31,373 bases of DNA from a virus. The DNA lies in IMG/VR virus record IMGVR_UViG_3300030107_006978, positions 1 through 31,373 of that record; one strand, written 5' to 3'. Under the pieces are notes generated by a model. That model ran no database searches, was not told the origin of the DNA, and was given only the letters and a program-made list of their open reading frames with translations. The position numbers and the translations under genes were made by a program. This document shows, one piece after another, positions 9,549-17,726 of this stretch (position 1 is the stretch's first letter; every line of letters starts with the position of its first letter).

Positions 9549-11379
9549 CAATAACAGTTATGTTATTACCTACAGTTTGGGTGTTGTATAGATAAGGAAA
9601 CTTAAAATACGGTAGAGCTATATCCTGGTTAACCAAATCTATATCACTTTCTGGGTATTGTGGATTAAATGATAAAAATGACAACCCGTTAAATACTGAT
9701 CCGTCAATTTCATTTTTTGTAAAAATTCTCTTAACACCCGTTATTGTTAATATCTCACCAGCCATCTCTGCAACGTTTATTGTTTGACCTAGTTCGTTAT
9801 TTTTTGGTAAAAAGTATTTTCTAATAATAGCTGCAGCCTTAGCAACAAGAGTGGATTTACTAATTTTATTGTTGGTTTCCCTAACTAAATATAATTTAGT
9901 ATTATTAATAACATTCACATCTAGATTTGGATTATTACTCATTCCTAGTCCAAAAGCCATGTAAATTGGATCCCGTGGAATAACATCATTAGAAACCATT
10001 TTTCTATCCTGTGTTGTTGAAACTAATAAGTTTTTCAATGATACACTCAAAAACGGTGGGTATGCTTTATCTTCAGTTATAGTAAAGTTTGGCGTTATAA
10101 AAACATTAACGTTATTAAAATCGCACGCGTCGGCAAAATTTACTTGGTTTATAAGGACGCGGTTTACTTTATTAGGGTCTACACAAATGTCATAGAAATA
10201 TTGAATATACCCGTTAAGATATTCATCGTTATTTACAACCTTAACACTATTAACAATATTAGCTAAATTTTTCTTTATAAAGAATTCATAATCTTCACCG
10301 GTGACTAATCTAAGCTGCGAAGAAAACAGTTTCGAAGCGTTTTGCCTTATATCTTCGACCGTCTCTTCATCTGTGAGGGTAGATGAGTTAACAGGGTTAT
10401 TAATAGTTAGATTAGATCCGTTTGACGTATCGATAAATGTTGTTTCTTCTTGGTTGGTGTATGTGTCAACAAATATTTGCCTTTGTCTCGGCGAATCGTA
10501 AACAAATATTTTATTTCCATTTATTCTATTTTTACTAATAATTCCTTTTTCGTTGTCTGATAAAATATAATTAACCGAAACAATATCATCTCTTTCTAAT
10601 TTTTTTCCAAAAGAACCATCACCAAATTTTATTTCGTAGAATCCATTTTCATTTAACCGCCTTTCATATACTCTATCAACAGCACTTGTTAAATATAAAC
10701 TATCAACTTCAGCATACTCGTAATATTTATCAGTAGCTGCTTCTTTAACATACACGCTAACAGTATTATCAGCTATAAATCTAGAATCAGCTGCATCGGT
10801 AATGTTATCAACTACAATAGGAAGCGTTTCGAAAGCGATCCCTTGCGCAGTATAATCAGGGTACTCGTTTACTGTGCCTTGGTATAATACTACATTATTG
10901 TTTAATGTCTCAATAATCTCAGTACCATCGACGGACTTATCAAAAGAATAATCCTCGTTAAAGGTATACTGAGTATTTGAATCAGCTAAAAAGTAACTAT
11001 ATTTTCTTATAGTATAATTTCCTCTACCTAAACTATCACTAGCTACAGCGTTTATTGGAACAACAGATGTTTGTTTTCCTGTTGGTTTATATCCAATAAG
11101 CTTTACTATCCTGTTCATGTTTTCATACAGGGTAGCTTGGTTAAAATCAACTTCTGAAGCTGTGTTGTTTAAATAGAAAAGAAGAACATGATAAGAATAA
11201 GCAATGATGTCAATTATTGCTGCTAGGTTACTTCCTTCGTAGTTTTGATCTGTAAACTTTTCGTTTTCATTCAAGCGCTGAATGATAAAGTCTTTTAAAG
11301 TAGTAGCATCAAACGCTACATACGCGTCCTGCGGTAAGTTAAAATCTAAAAATTTGTTGTCTTTCTTATTACTCTGCAT
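9541..11379 (-). CDS. gp6: Baseplate wedge protein gp6-like
   Basis: The 612-aa protein resembles T4 gp6 (660 aa), the dimeric wedge component that forms the ring joining the wedges around the hub. Supporting regions are the N-terminus with YEGSNLAAIIDIIAYSYH and YENMNRIVKLIGYKPTGKQT, and the middle with YEIKFGDGSFGKKL followed by VTGEDYEFFIKK. These are characteristic of gp6 and baseplate J-like proteins. It sits directly after gp25, with only two bases between the gp25 TAG (11384-11382) and this ATG (11379), as in other T4-like phages where these two wedge genes are neighbours. There is no box upstream, so it should be read from the gp25 promoter and translated by coupling. The family call is strong. 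Confidence 0.92.
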   Translation of the reverse strand: MQSNKKDNKFLDFNLPQDAYVAFDATTLKDFIIQRLNENEKFTDQNYEGSNLAAIIDIIAYSYHVLLFYLNNTASEVDFNQATLYENMNRIVKLIGYKPTGKQTSVVPINAVASDSLGRGNYTIRKYSYFLADSNTQYTFNEDYSFDKSVDGTEIIETLNNNVVLYQGTVNEYPDYTAQGIAFETLPIVVDNITDAADSRFIADNTVSVYVKEAATDKYYEYAEVDSLYLTSAVDRVYERRLNENGFYEIKFGDGSFGKKLERDDIVSVNYILSDNEKGIISKNRINGNKIFVYDSPRQRQIFVDTYTNQEETTFIDTSNGSNLTINNPVNSSTLTDEETVEDIRQNASKLFSSQLRLVTGEDYEFFIKKNLANIVNSVKVVNNDEYLNGYIQYFYDICVDPNKVNRVLINQVNFADACDFNNVNVFITPNFTITEDKAYPPFLSVSLKNLLVSTTQDRKMVSNDVIPRDPIYMAFGLGMSNNPNLDVNVINNTKLYLVRETNNKISKSTLVAKAAAIIRKYFLPKNNELGQTINVAEMAGEILTITGVKRIFTKNEIDGSVFNGLSFLSFNPQYPESDIDLVNQDIALPYFKFPYLYNTQTVGNNITVIDE

Positions 11380-11381
11380 GG

Positions 11382-11870
11382 CTAAATTATATAGTATCCT
11401 TCTTTATTTAAGCGTGATTCGAGGGTTATGCCATAAGCATTTAAAGATGGTACATTTAATTGTAAAAAGATATCAAAACGATTCTCATCAGGCTTTGCTA
11501 CTACATCTACGTTCTCTAATTGTACACGTGGCTCTTGCTTAGGTAAATTTCGAAATATGTCTTTCCGTATTTGACTTTCTTCAAACGGTGTTACTTGTTC
11601 AAATAAATGTCTTCTCAAGTCGATTCCGAAATTTGGGTTTAATATTTTTTGCCCAGGGGCTGTTAAAAAGATAGTTGTAATACTGTTTTTTACAGCATCT
11701 AAATCAAAAATACCTTGTACATCTTTTAGCTGCTCTCTTCTGCGTAGCTGTTTATTGTAGTAGACAGCCATCTCTAAATCTAAACGTAGATCTTTATATA
11801 AGTAGTTGTTGTCTAGGCTAGTGTTTTCTAGCTCACCTACTGATAATTCAGGTATTTTTATTAGAGGCAT
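11382..11870 (-). CDS. gp25: Baseplate wedge protein gp25 (GPW/gp25 family)
   Basis: The 162-aa protein belongs to the GPW/gp25 family, which is structurally lysozyme-like but not enzymatic and nucleates sheath polymerisation at the wedge. Typical features are LDAVKNSITTIFLTAPGQKILNPNFGIDLRRHLFE, here recognised by its key blocks AVKNSI, PGQK, P-FG and L--LFE, then the C-terminal VDVVAKPDENRFDIFLQL strand. It is about 30 residues longer than T4 gp25 (132 aa), with the extra at the N-terminus. It is the promoter-proximal gene of the leftward baseplate run. Its start is set by an ATTAAATA box six bases before ATG. Divergent from the 88-aa early-type gene across a 60-base gap. Confidence 0.93.
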   Translation of the reverse strand: MPLIKIPELSVGELENTSLDNNYLYKDLRLDLEMAVYYNKQLRRREQLKDVQGIFDLDAVKNSITTIFLTAPGQKILNPNFGIDLRRHLFEQVTPFEESQIRKDIFRNLPKQEPRVQLENVDVVAKPDENRFDIFLQLNVPSLNAYGITLESRLNKEGYYII

Positions 11871-11876
11871 TAATAA

Positions 11877-11884
11877 TATTTAAT
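11877..11884 (-). promoter_or_regulatory. Late-promoter-like box ATTAAATA, N6 to ATG of gp25
   Basis: ATTAAATA followed by TTATTA and then ATG at 11870. It drives the gp25-gp6-801-aa run, whose downstream members have no box until 7140-7147. Confidence 0.65.
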
Positions 11885-11918
11885 ACCTCAGTGGTAAATC
11901 GAATTTAAGGAACTATAA

Positions 11919-11924
11919 TATAAT
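11919..11924 (+). promoter_or_regulatory. Sigma70-like -10 hexamer TATAAT, six bases before ATG
   Basis: A perfect TATAAT ends six bases before the ATG at 11931. A second overlapping TATAAT lies at 11914-11919. No good -35 hexamer is visible 16-18 bases upstream, so an activator or another polymerase mode may be needed. If used, transcription would begin at or next to the ATG. Confidence 0.45.
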
Positions 11925-11930
11925 TTGATT

Positions 11931-12197
11931 ATGGTTGTAAAGGGTAAAACTGATGTTAATGTAGAAATAACCCCTCGTGAGCTAGTAAAGGCTCTTAAAG
12001 AAGAGGTGTATTCTAGAATGAATTTCCCTAGTCCAAATGAAGGTCGAGTATACATCAAAGACGGACGATTTGTTCATGAAAAGTCCGTATATACAACACA
12101 TTCTTTTGAGATTGAAGAAGACTTAGGACTCGTAATAAAAGACGACGAAGAGGTGTTTACAGCGTTTTATACTATAGCGGAATTTCTTAAAGATTAA
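11931..12197 (+). CDS. Small hypothetical protein, 88 aa
   Basis: This short acidic protein begins MVVKGKTDVNVEITPRELV. It shows an alpha-beta pattern with a Glu/Asp-rich middle (FEIEEDLGLVIKDDEE) and no known motif. The open frame could begin with TTG at 11925, but the ATG at 11931 is preferred because a TATAAT hexamer ends exactly six bases before it. There is no TAAATA box, so it looks like an early or middle gene rather than a structural one. It lies on the opposite strand to gp25 and 46 bases upstream of the 207-aa late gene, with no terminator seen between. Function unknown. Confidence 0.65.
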   Translation: MVVKGKTDVNVEITPRELVKALKEEVYSRMNFPSPNEGRVYIKDGRFVHEKSVYTTHSFEIEEDLGLVIKDDEEVFTAFYTIAEFLKD

Positions 12198-12230
12198 GTT
12201 TGTAGATCCGTGTGATTATTTACAAGTTTG

Positions 12231-12238
12231 TATAAATA
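12231..12238 (+). promoter_or_regulatory. Late-promoter-like box TATAAATA, N5 to ATG
   Basis: Perfect TATAAATA, then ATATT, then ATG at 12244. It is a plus-strand example of the same box-to-start spacing seen on the minus strand. Confidence 0.72.
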
Positions 12239-12243
12239 ATATT

Positions 12244-12867
12244 ATGGCAGGCAAAAAATTTGTTACTTTACACGAATCTTACATGAGAAGATATGAGCGG
12301 GGTGGTTTTCTTGTGGGCGACGTCTTTAAGTTTAATGATGATTTTAAATCTACCGAGTGTTATAAATCTTTAGGAAATAATACAAGAGATCTTATCGATG
12401 ATATGATTAACTCAGGTTTACATATTAGAGTCACAGGAATTAAAGATACAGAGCCGGCTAGGTTTCCTTCTAGCCCTGAAAGTTCGTCATTACACGTTGT
12501 GTTAAATCTCGCGCTTGATTCAGGTGGTGGTAGGTACACGCATCATGTATCTGTACCAGGTGAGCTTGGTCAAGCTGTTCAATATGCTCCAAATTTATTA
12601 CCTATACCCGACGCAATGAGGCGGAAGGATAAAGTTAATATCAAACCAGAAGAAGCGGAAGAAGATCCCAATAACATCCAAAATCGAACTGCGCGTGGTA
12701 CAACAGGAACTGCAGATCACGTAGGCACGCCTTTATCACCAACTGAAAGATCTCTTCCAAAGCAAAACACTAAAATCCCTTCTGACCCGGCAACACCATC
12801 GCCAGAGGCTGCTTCTTATACGCTACAGTATATGTCAGATTTAAAAAAGGGACCTAGTATGTACTAA
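12244..12867 (+). CDS. Late-expressed hypothetical protein, 207 aa
   Basis: I do not recognise a named family. The N-terminal 110 residues are compact: LHESYMRRYERGGFLVGDVFKF, a short helical part and a beta part ending in HHVSVPGELGQ. The C-terminal 80 residues are Pro/Thr/Ser/Glu-rich and probably disordered, ending in a short helix. It has its own late-type box five bases before ATG, although it sits between early-type genes, so a virion or assembly role is more likely than a replication role. Its TAA stop (12865-12867) overlaps the convergent gp16-like gene by four bases. Its function is unknown. Confidence 0.72.
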   Translation: MAGKKFVTLHESYMRRYERGGFLVGDVFKFNDDFKSTECYKSLGNNTRDLIDDMINSGLHIRVTGIKDTEPARFPSSPESSSLHVVLNLALDSGGGRYTHHVSVPGELGQAVQYAPNLLPIPDAMRRKDKVNIKPEEAEEDPNNIQNRTARGTTGTADHVGTPLSPTERSLPKQNTKIPSDPATPSPEAASYTLQYMSDLKKGPSMY

Positions 12868-13304
12868 ACGTCGATTACGTCGTCGTCTTTATCTACGAGA
12901 GCCTTCATAATATCATCTCTCGACAGTAAGAGCTTAGTGCCATTATCAGCAATATTAAGGCGCTCTTTACTTTCGACGTCCATCTGCTTAACGGTAACTT
13001 GTGTTTCGTTTCTTTCTTTAGCAGTATGAAGTTTGTTTAGTGTCTCGATAGCAGAAGACGATGCTTTAATAAGCTCGGCAAGCGCCGCAACATCTCGATT
13101 TTCCGGAGCAGAGGAAATGTAATCATTGACATTATCTACAATACTCAATGATTTCTTAATCAGTTTACCTGAATTTTGAATAAGGAAATCCTCTAAGTCG
13201 TCTTTATTAAGAATACTTTCTTCTATAGGAGCTTTTGCAACTTTATTATTTTGCTTCAACTGCGTGATAATATCGTTAACAGCCTCGTCTAATTCTTCGG
13301 CCAT
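12864..13304 (-). CDS. Probable terminase small subunit, gp16-like
   Basis: The 146-aa protein is almost entirely helical and charged. It has a central amphipathic stretch NRDVAALAELIKASSSAIETLNKLHTAKERN, given here only as key blocks: AALAELIKA, AIETLN and LHTAKE. This pattern, a helix pair followed by a basic/acidic tail, resembles gp16 small terminases of T4-like phages, which form the ring that recognises DNA and stimulates gp17. T4 gp16 is of similar size (164 aa). Unlike T4, it is not next to gp17, which lies about 13 kb away. The start follows an ATTAAATA box by five bases. Another helical assembly protein (scaffold or chaperone) is the main alternative, so the call is tentative. Confidence 0.5.
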   Translation of the reverse strand: MAEELDEAVNDIITQLKQNNKVAKAPIEESILNKDDLEDFLIQNSGKLIKKSLSIVDNVNDYISSAPENRDVAALAELIKASSSAIETLNKLHTAKERNETQVTVKQMDVESKERLNIADNGTKLLLSRDDIMKALVDKDDDVIDV

Positions 13305-13309
13305 ACATA

Positions 13310-13317
13310 TATTTAAT
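13310..13317 (-). promoter_or_regulatory. Late-promoter-like box ATTAAATA, N5 to ATG
   Basis: ATTAAATA then TATGT then ATG at 13304. It lies back-to-back with the sigma70-like promoter of dut inside a 53-base intergenic space. Confidence 0.62.
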
Positions 13318-13323
13318 CTTTGC

Positions 13324-13351
13324 TTGAATTTTTTGCAACATACCTTATTAT
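13324..13351 (+). promoter_or_regulatory. Sigma70-like promoter of dut-gp44
   Basis: TTGAAT at 13324-13329, a 16-base spacer and TATTAT at 13346-13351 make a reasonable host-type promoter. The -10 ends six bases before the ATG at 13358, so transcription should start on or very near the start codon. Confidence 0.55.
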
Positions 13352-13357
13352 AGTCAT

Positions 13358-13780
13358 ATGGTTGTACGGTTTAAAAAGACTAATGATAAAGCTGTAATAC
13401 CCTCAAAGAATGATGAGGCAGATACTGGATTAGATGTAACCTCTGTAGAGGATAAAATTATTCCAGCTCGTGGTTCTGCTGTTGTTGATGTTGGGTTAAA
13501 GTTCGCATATATTGATTTTGGATTTTGGGTAAAAGTAGAAGGCCGATCCGGTCTAGGCTTCAAACATGGAATTATTCCGCATCCGGGTATTATTGATCAA
13601 GGATACCGTGGAGATGCTGGTATAAAGTTGTATAATAATACTGATACCGACTATGAAGTTAAGGCAGGTGATAGAATCGCGCAGTTTGTTGTGTATAGGA
13701 ATTACACCGTTGAAGTATCTGAAGGAGATATTATAGAATCAAAACGCGGTGCAAAAGGCTTTGGTTCTTCAGGTAAATAA
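13358..13780 (+). CDS. dut: Deoxyuridine triphosphatase (dUTPase), trimeric type
   Basis: The 140-aa protein has all five trimeric dUTPase motifs in order. They are ADTGLDVTS (motif 1), GRSGLGFKHG (2), GIIDQGYRGDAG (3, with the substrate-binding Tyr), GDRIAQFVV (4) and the Gly-rich RGAKGFGSSGK (5) at the C-terminus. It hydrolyses dUTP to dUMP and pyrophosphate, keeping uracil out of phage DNA and supplying dUMP for dTMP synthesis. Length is normal for the family. It starts an apparent early operon with gp44: the TAA stop is two bases before the gp44 ATG. A sigma70-like promoter is positioned so that the message would be leaderless. Confidence 0.95.
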   Translation: MVVRFKKTNDKAVIPSKNDEADTGLDVTSVEDKIIPARGSAVVDVGLKFAYIDFGFWVKVEGRSGLGFKHGIIPHPGIIDQGYRGDAGIKLYNNTDTDYEVKAGDRIAQFVVYRNYTVEVSEGDIIESKRGAKGFGSSGK

Positions 13781-13782
13781 TT

Positions 13783-14706
13783 ATGATTAATTTTGATAAA
13801 ATTTGGGTTGAGAAGTATAGGCCAACTACTCTAGATGATATTATTCTAGATGAAAGAACATTAAAACAGGTAGAAGAATATAAAGATGAAATTCCTAATT
13901 TGTTGTTTGTTGGTAATCCTGGTACTGGTAAAACCACCCTTGCAAGAGTCATTGTTAATGATATTCTTAAGTGTAATTACCTTTATATCAACGCTTCTGA
14001 TGAATCTGGGATTGATACTATTCGACACAATATCACTAATTTCGCACAAACTAAGTCTTTTGACGGTAAGGTAAAGGTAGTTATACTAGACGAAGCTGAT
14101 GGTCTAACCACACAAGCGCAATCTGCTTTGCGTAATACAATGGAAACGTATGCTAAGTATTGCAGATTTATTCTGACAGCAAACTATAAACATAAAATTA
14201 TTCCTGCTCTGCAGTCAAGGTGTCAAGCTTTAGATATTAAACCTGTTGTTGAGCGCGCTGTTAAAAGATGTTACAACATTCTTAAAAATGAAAATATCAC
14301 GGTCCCAGAAGAACAAAAGAAAAAATTTATCCAACTTGTCAAGCGTCACTTCCCCGACTTGCGGAAAACAATTAACGAGCTCCAGAAAAACATCATTGAT
14401 TCAGAGCTGTGTATTGTTAGCGTTACTGGTGATAACGAGTTGCTCGAAGCGGTTTATAAAAAAATAGCTTCTAAGAATTCTCTTGAAGCTAGAAAATATC
14501 TAATTGAAAATGAAGATAGATTTCAAGGTGATTATGACACCCTTTTAGGTAATTACTTAAACTTTATTTACACAGCAAACATTGATGAGATGAAAAAGAA
14601 GCAAACAATCAGTATTATTGCTGAACATTTATATAAAAGCGCGTTTGTTGTTGATAAGGAAATTAACGCGTTCGCGTGTTTAGTTAATTTAGAAAGTATA
14701 AGTTAG
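13783..14706 (+). CDS. gp44: Sliding-clamp loader ATPase, gp44-like
   Basis: This is a 307-aa AAA+ clamp-loader subunit of the RFC-small/T4 gp44 type. It loads the sliding clamp at primer-template junctions with a gp62 partner, which is not in this window. Visible motifs are KYRPTTLDDI at the N-terminus (RFC box), Walker A GNPGTGKT at 44-51, Walker B VVILDEAD at 99-106, sensor-1 LTANY at 131-135 and SRC at 145-147 with the arginine finger. Length is close to T4 gp44 (319 aa). It follows dut by two bases and is probably translated by coupling. Its TAG overlaps the convergent 391-aa gene by four bases. Confidence 0.93.
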   Translation: MINFDKIWVEKYRPTTLDDIILDERTLKQVEEYKDEIPNLLFVGNPGTGKTTLARVIVNDILKCNYLYINASDESGIDTIRHNITNFAQTKSFDGKVKVVILDEADGLTTQAQSALRNTMETYAKYCRFILTANYKHKIIPALQSRCQALDIKPVVERAVKRCYNILKNENITVPEEQKKKFIQLVKRHFPDLRKTINELQKNIIDSELCIVSVTGDNELLEAVYKKIASKNSLEARKYLIENEDRFQGDYDTLLGNYLNFIYTANIDEMKKKQTISIIAEHLYKSAFVVDKEINAFACLVNLESIS

Positions 14707-15878
14707 CAGGGTTCATTCGGATCTGCCTCTATCTCAACACCACTACCTAACTGTCCTTCTACAGTGTAGAGCTTATATTCATTTGTCTGGTCAGGGTTAT
14801 TACCAGAAATTTTTAATTCAAATTCACGACGCTCAACGCTATCGAATGTCTGTCCAAACGCGTCTGTCGATACTTTTGTTGTATCTATCTCTAGCTTTTC
14901 TTTATCCTGCTTAGCACCGCAGCCACCTGAATCCCCCTGTTCTTTGTCTTTCTCAAAATTTTGCTTCATAAAGCTCATTGTTCTTTCTACACTATCGTTA
15001 ACAGATTCAGCGCGATTTTGAGGCGGGTTAAAATAATTAATTAGCTTATTAAACAAATATATTGTGAATGCCTTATCTTCTAAATATGCTTTTATTTCAT
15101 CTGTTATTCCCTCCTCCGCGTCCTTCATAATTTGAATTTTTTCTATATCCTTTACCATTAGGTTACCATGAGCCGGATTAACTTTACTTCTACCTTTTTC
15201 ATCATCCTCTTCATCCTGTCTCCGTTGTTCGTTCTGTTTGTCTATCATAGGTAGTGTGTTATCTCTATCTACGGCGCTACCTATATTAGAATTAAAAACT
15301 CCCTGTGTTGCCGCTTTACCGGTGTTTAACAAACCGACCATAAAAGCCGGTGTTTTGAGTAAAGTATCAGTAGATATATCTTGTGAAATACCCGTAAATA
15401 CAGGAGTTGAAGAATTTGAAGCTGTTAGTCCTGTGGCGTTAACTCCCATTATATCTGGAGCCGGCTTAAAGCACTCAATACCGCTACCTTCTTCTTCATC
15501 GTTTTCTTCTACTATCTGTCCTAACGTGCCTGCGTAAGGGCTTCTTTCCAATAGAGTCTTGTAATAGAGAACAGAATATACATCTAATTTTTGTGAATCG
15601 TTCGCACTTGTATTAGGATCTGGAGCAGCTTCGTTTAGTAGCTTAACAAACTTCTCTAATTGACTTGTACCGAGAGAAAATATCTTCTTAAACTCTGTCA
15701 TTAATCGCAGATCTATTTCCTTAATTTTACCGTTTTCGGCAAATGGTACTGATTTAAGGCCTGGAAATTCATTTTTAAATCCGCCTTCAGTGCGGACCAA
15801 AGCTCTTAGTATCTCAACTTTTTTGGTAAATTGAGCAACGCTATTATTTTTGTTAAAATATTCGTAAATTGTAGCCAT
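14703..15878 (-). CDS. Tail/baseplate-module protein of unknown function, 391 aa
   Basis: This is the last gene of the leftward tail run. It has a helical N-terminal third (MATIYEYFNKNNSVAQFTKK to about residue 95), an acidic and low-complexity middle with a QNEQRRQDEEDDEKGRSK patch, and a mixed C-terminus ending in DPNEPC. No enzymatic motif is seen. Its ATG overlaps the TAA stop of the hub-like gene (TAATG), so it is translationally coupled to it. Position beside gp27- and gp53-like genes suggests a hub or baseplate assembly role, but I recognise no family. A gp5-like lysozyme is excluded by the lack of its motifs. Confidence 0.72.
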   Translation of the reverse strand: MATIYEYFNKNNSVAQFTKKVEILRALVRTEGGFKNEFPGLKSVPFAENGKIKEIDLRLMTEFKKIFSLGTSQLEKFVKLLNEAAPDPNTSANDSQKLDVYSVLYYKTLLERSPYAGTLGQIVEENDEEEGSGIECFKPAPDIMGVNATGLTASNSSTPVFTGISQDISTDTLLKTPAFMVGLLNTGKAATQGVFNSNIGSAVDRDNTLPMIDKQNEQRRQDEEDDEKGRSKVNPAHGNLMVKDIEKIQIMKDAEEGITDEIKAYLEDKAFTIYLFNKLINYFNPPQNRAESVNDSVERTMSFMKQNFEKDKEQGDSGGCGAKQDKEKLEIDTTKVSTDAFGQTFDSVERREFELKISGNNPDQTNEYKLYTVEGQLGSGVEIEADPNEPC

Positions 15879-17317
15879 TATATACAGTCAGGTGGCACAG
15901 GCGCTCCGGGCCCCATGTGTGGTTTAATGCATTGGATTAAGTTAGTATAATTGTCAACTTTGGCAGAACTAAATTCATGTCTCACTTTTGTTATAAACCA
16001 TGTTCCGAACACCTTAGCATCGCTTCTGTGATTAATGTCATCCCCACTATAGGGATTTTCCCCGCCGCCTTTTTGTGCTCTTGCTGATGAGACGTCTATA
16101 AATTCACCTGGTTGTCTATTAACGTTACCCAAAGTATCTATATTTAGTTGTAAGTTAAAAAAAGTCATGTTCGTGGTTAATTCTGCTTCGGCTAGTTGCG
16201 CCATTCTGTCTGTTGGAAATGGAAATCCTAGATTTCTGTAAACTGATGTCATTTTAGTTTCATTTAAAATACACCATGGTTGCGCGAGTCCCCCGACATA
16301 TGTAAACGGGTAAACAACAAACTTTTGCCATTCCGTCTTTACGTCTTTTATCCTTATCATATTGGTTATATGCTCACCTAGTATAGGATCGTAGTTTGTA
16401 ACAAGTATATTGTTTAAAAAAGCATTGGTATATAAAAGCATAGGAGATGAAAAATCCGAATTCATTAACGGTGAATTGTCAATATTTGTCGGAGTCAAAG
16501 TAAGACCGGTCGTGGGGTTGTTGGGATTTACTAGCTTTTTTTCGGTTTCCGGGTCTCCTATCAGGTCATCCGCCATAAACTGCTCTATTAAATATTCTTG
16601 ATACTCCGGAAAAATCTTCGCTGGAGTTTTGTATTTAAACTCCTTACAAACTCTACACCAGTATAAAAATATTCTCCAATATGTATTCCCTACCTTTTTA
16701 TAGTTTATCTTAAGTAGGTATTTTACTAAATCACTATATCTAAAAGTAGATGGTGGTAAGATGTGTTCAGGTAGTAAATCTATTTCCATGTCACCCATTT
16801 CCCAATCACCTCCACAAAATCCAAGATTCATTCCATGTTCTTCTTCTAATATTTCACGTAAAATGTTACTAACCTTACCTCTATACCGCTTACCATATGG
16901 TATCGTTGCATTTAGCTTGTGGTAGTTGGCGTCTAATAAACGATACGTTTTAAAGTTATTCAATCTATCAGTCTTAGAAGTACTATTAATTTCTTCAGAA
17001 ATAACAAATTTGTAATCTAAAGGCGCGTGCCTTCTCGCTTTTTCAGGTCCGGATCCATCATCTGTAGGCTCGAACTGAATTTCAAATTCATCTCTTCCGT
17101 CACCTCTAATAAGATTGCCGTCTTCAATCATATCTAGGGGGTTATTGAGATAGATGTTACCGTTGGTAAATGGCTCAAAAAAATTCTCTTCTATATCCAT
17201 ACCCCTGACGGCGGATTTTGAAAAATTAATTTGTTCTGAAGTTCCCCCTTCTTGTCTTAATATAAATTTTGCTCTATACTCAGCATTATTTATTTTATAT
17301 AAAATTTCATCAGCCAT
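15878..17317 (-). CDS. Baseplate hub protein, gp27-like
   Basis: This 479-aa protein is probably the hub subunit connecting tube and spike. The N-terminal KINNAEYRAKFILRQEGG block and VRGMDIEENFFEPFTNGNIY begin a beta-barrel typical of gp27/gpD-type hub proteins. The middle has SDLVKYLLKINYKKVG, and the C-terminal FNLQLNIDTLGNVNRQPGEFIDVSS block resembles the second hub barrel. T4 gp27 is 391 aa, so this is longer. A WCRVC motif near residue 250 is a single CxxC. The open frame extends to a TTG at 17338. I prefer the ATG at 17317, one base after the gp53 TAA (17321-17319). The family call rests on pattern and on its place between gp53 and the end of the tail operon. Confidence 0.7.
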   Translation of the reverse strand: MADEILYKINNAEYRAKFILRQEGGTSEQINFSKSAVRGMDIEENFFEPFTNGNIYLNNPLDMIEDGNLIRGDGRDEFEIQFEPTDDGSGPEKARRHAPLDYKFVISEEINSTSKTDRLNNFKTYRLLDANYHKLNATIPYGKRYRGKVSNILREILEEEHGMNLGFCGGDWEMGDMEIDLLPEHILPPSTFRYSDLVKYLLKINYKKVGNTYWRIFLYWCRVCKEFKYKTPAKIFPEYQEYLIEQFMADDLIGDPETEKKLVNPNNPTTGLTLTPTNIDNSPLMNSDFSSPMLLYTNAFLNNILVTNYDPILGEHITNMIRIKDVKTEWQKFVVYPFTYVGGLAQPWCILNETKMTSVYRNLGFPFPTDRMAQLAEAELTTNMTFFNLQLNIDTLGNVNRQPGEFIDVSSARAQKGGGENPYSGDDINHRSDAKVFGTWFITKVRHEFSSAKVDNYTNLIQCIKPHMGPGAPVPPDCI

Positions 17318-17318
17318 A

Positions 17319-17726
17319 TTAATAATGTCTGTTACCAAATACTGTGGATCTCGTCATCTGGTTGAAGACAAATCCGAGGTATTCGGGTTTAATAAATTTT
17401 AACTGCGTACCACCTTCCACAAAAAATTTATTTCTCAATACATTTAAGTTAGTTAAGTAGAGAATCCACCAGTTGTGTATAGTATCGTACAGATGATAAG
17501 AAACGGTTGTGAGAGGCAATCGACCTGTGACTGTGTGTAGCTCAAAGAAGTCACTATTTAAATTTTGTGGAAATTCTATTTTATTTAAGATGTTGTAAAA
17601 ATAAAACTCTTTACCGTTAGTAGGCTCTGTATATACCTTAAAAATATTTTCGTATCTAGTAAAATCTACTGCTGACAGTGATAATACATTGTTTTGATAT
17701 TCTCCTAATTTACCTGTTAAGCTCAT
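17319..17726 (-). CDS. gp53: Baseplate wedge protein gp53-like
   Basis: The 135-aa protein matches gp53, the wedge component bound at the wedge-hub interface. The diagnostic block is YDTIHNWWILYLTNLN, parallel to the YWVLLMCND segment of T4 gp53, preceded by YYFYN-like aromatic strands. T4 gp53 is longer (196 aa); the C-terminal part is missing here, leaving a compact core. The ATG overlaps the TGA of the gp48/54-like gene (ATGA), so it is coupled. No promoter box precedes it. Its TAA is one base before the hub ATG. Confidence 0.82.
   Translation of the reverse strand: MSLTGKLGEYQNNVLSLSAVDFTRYENIFKVYTEPTNGKEFYFYNILNKIEFPQNLNSDFFELHTVTGRLPLTTVSYHLYDTIHNWWILYLTNLNVLRNKFFVEGGTQLKFIKPEYLGFVFNQMTRSTVFGNRHY

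Noticed and set aside
11925-11930. TTG start for the 88-aa gene
   Set aside because: The ATG at 11931 is six bases after TATAAT; the TTG would lie within or before the promoter-to-start gap.
14703-15878. A gp5-like lysozyme or spike protein for the 391-aa gene
   Set aside because: No lysozyme catalytic motif or spike-type repeat is present.
17318-17338. TTG start extending the hub protein by seven residues
   Set aside because: It would overlap gp53; the ATG at 17317 begins one base after the gp53 stop, a normal coupling distance.
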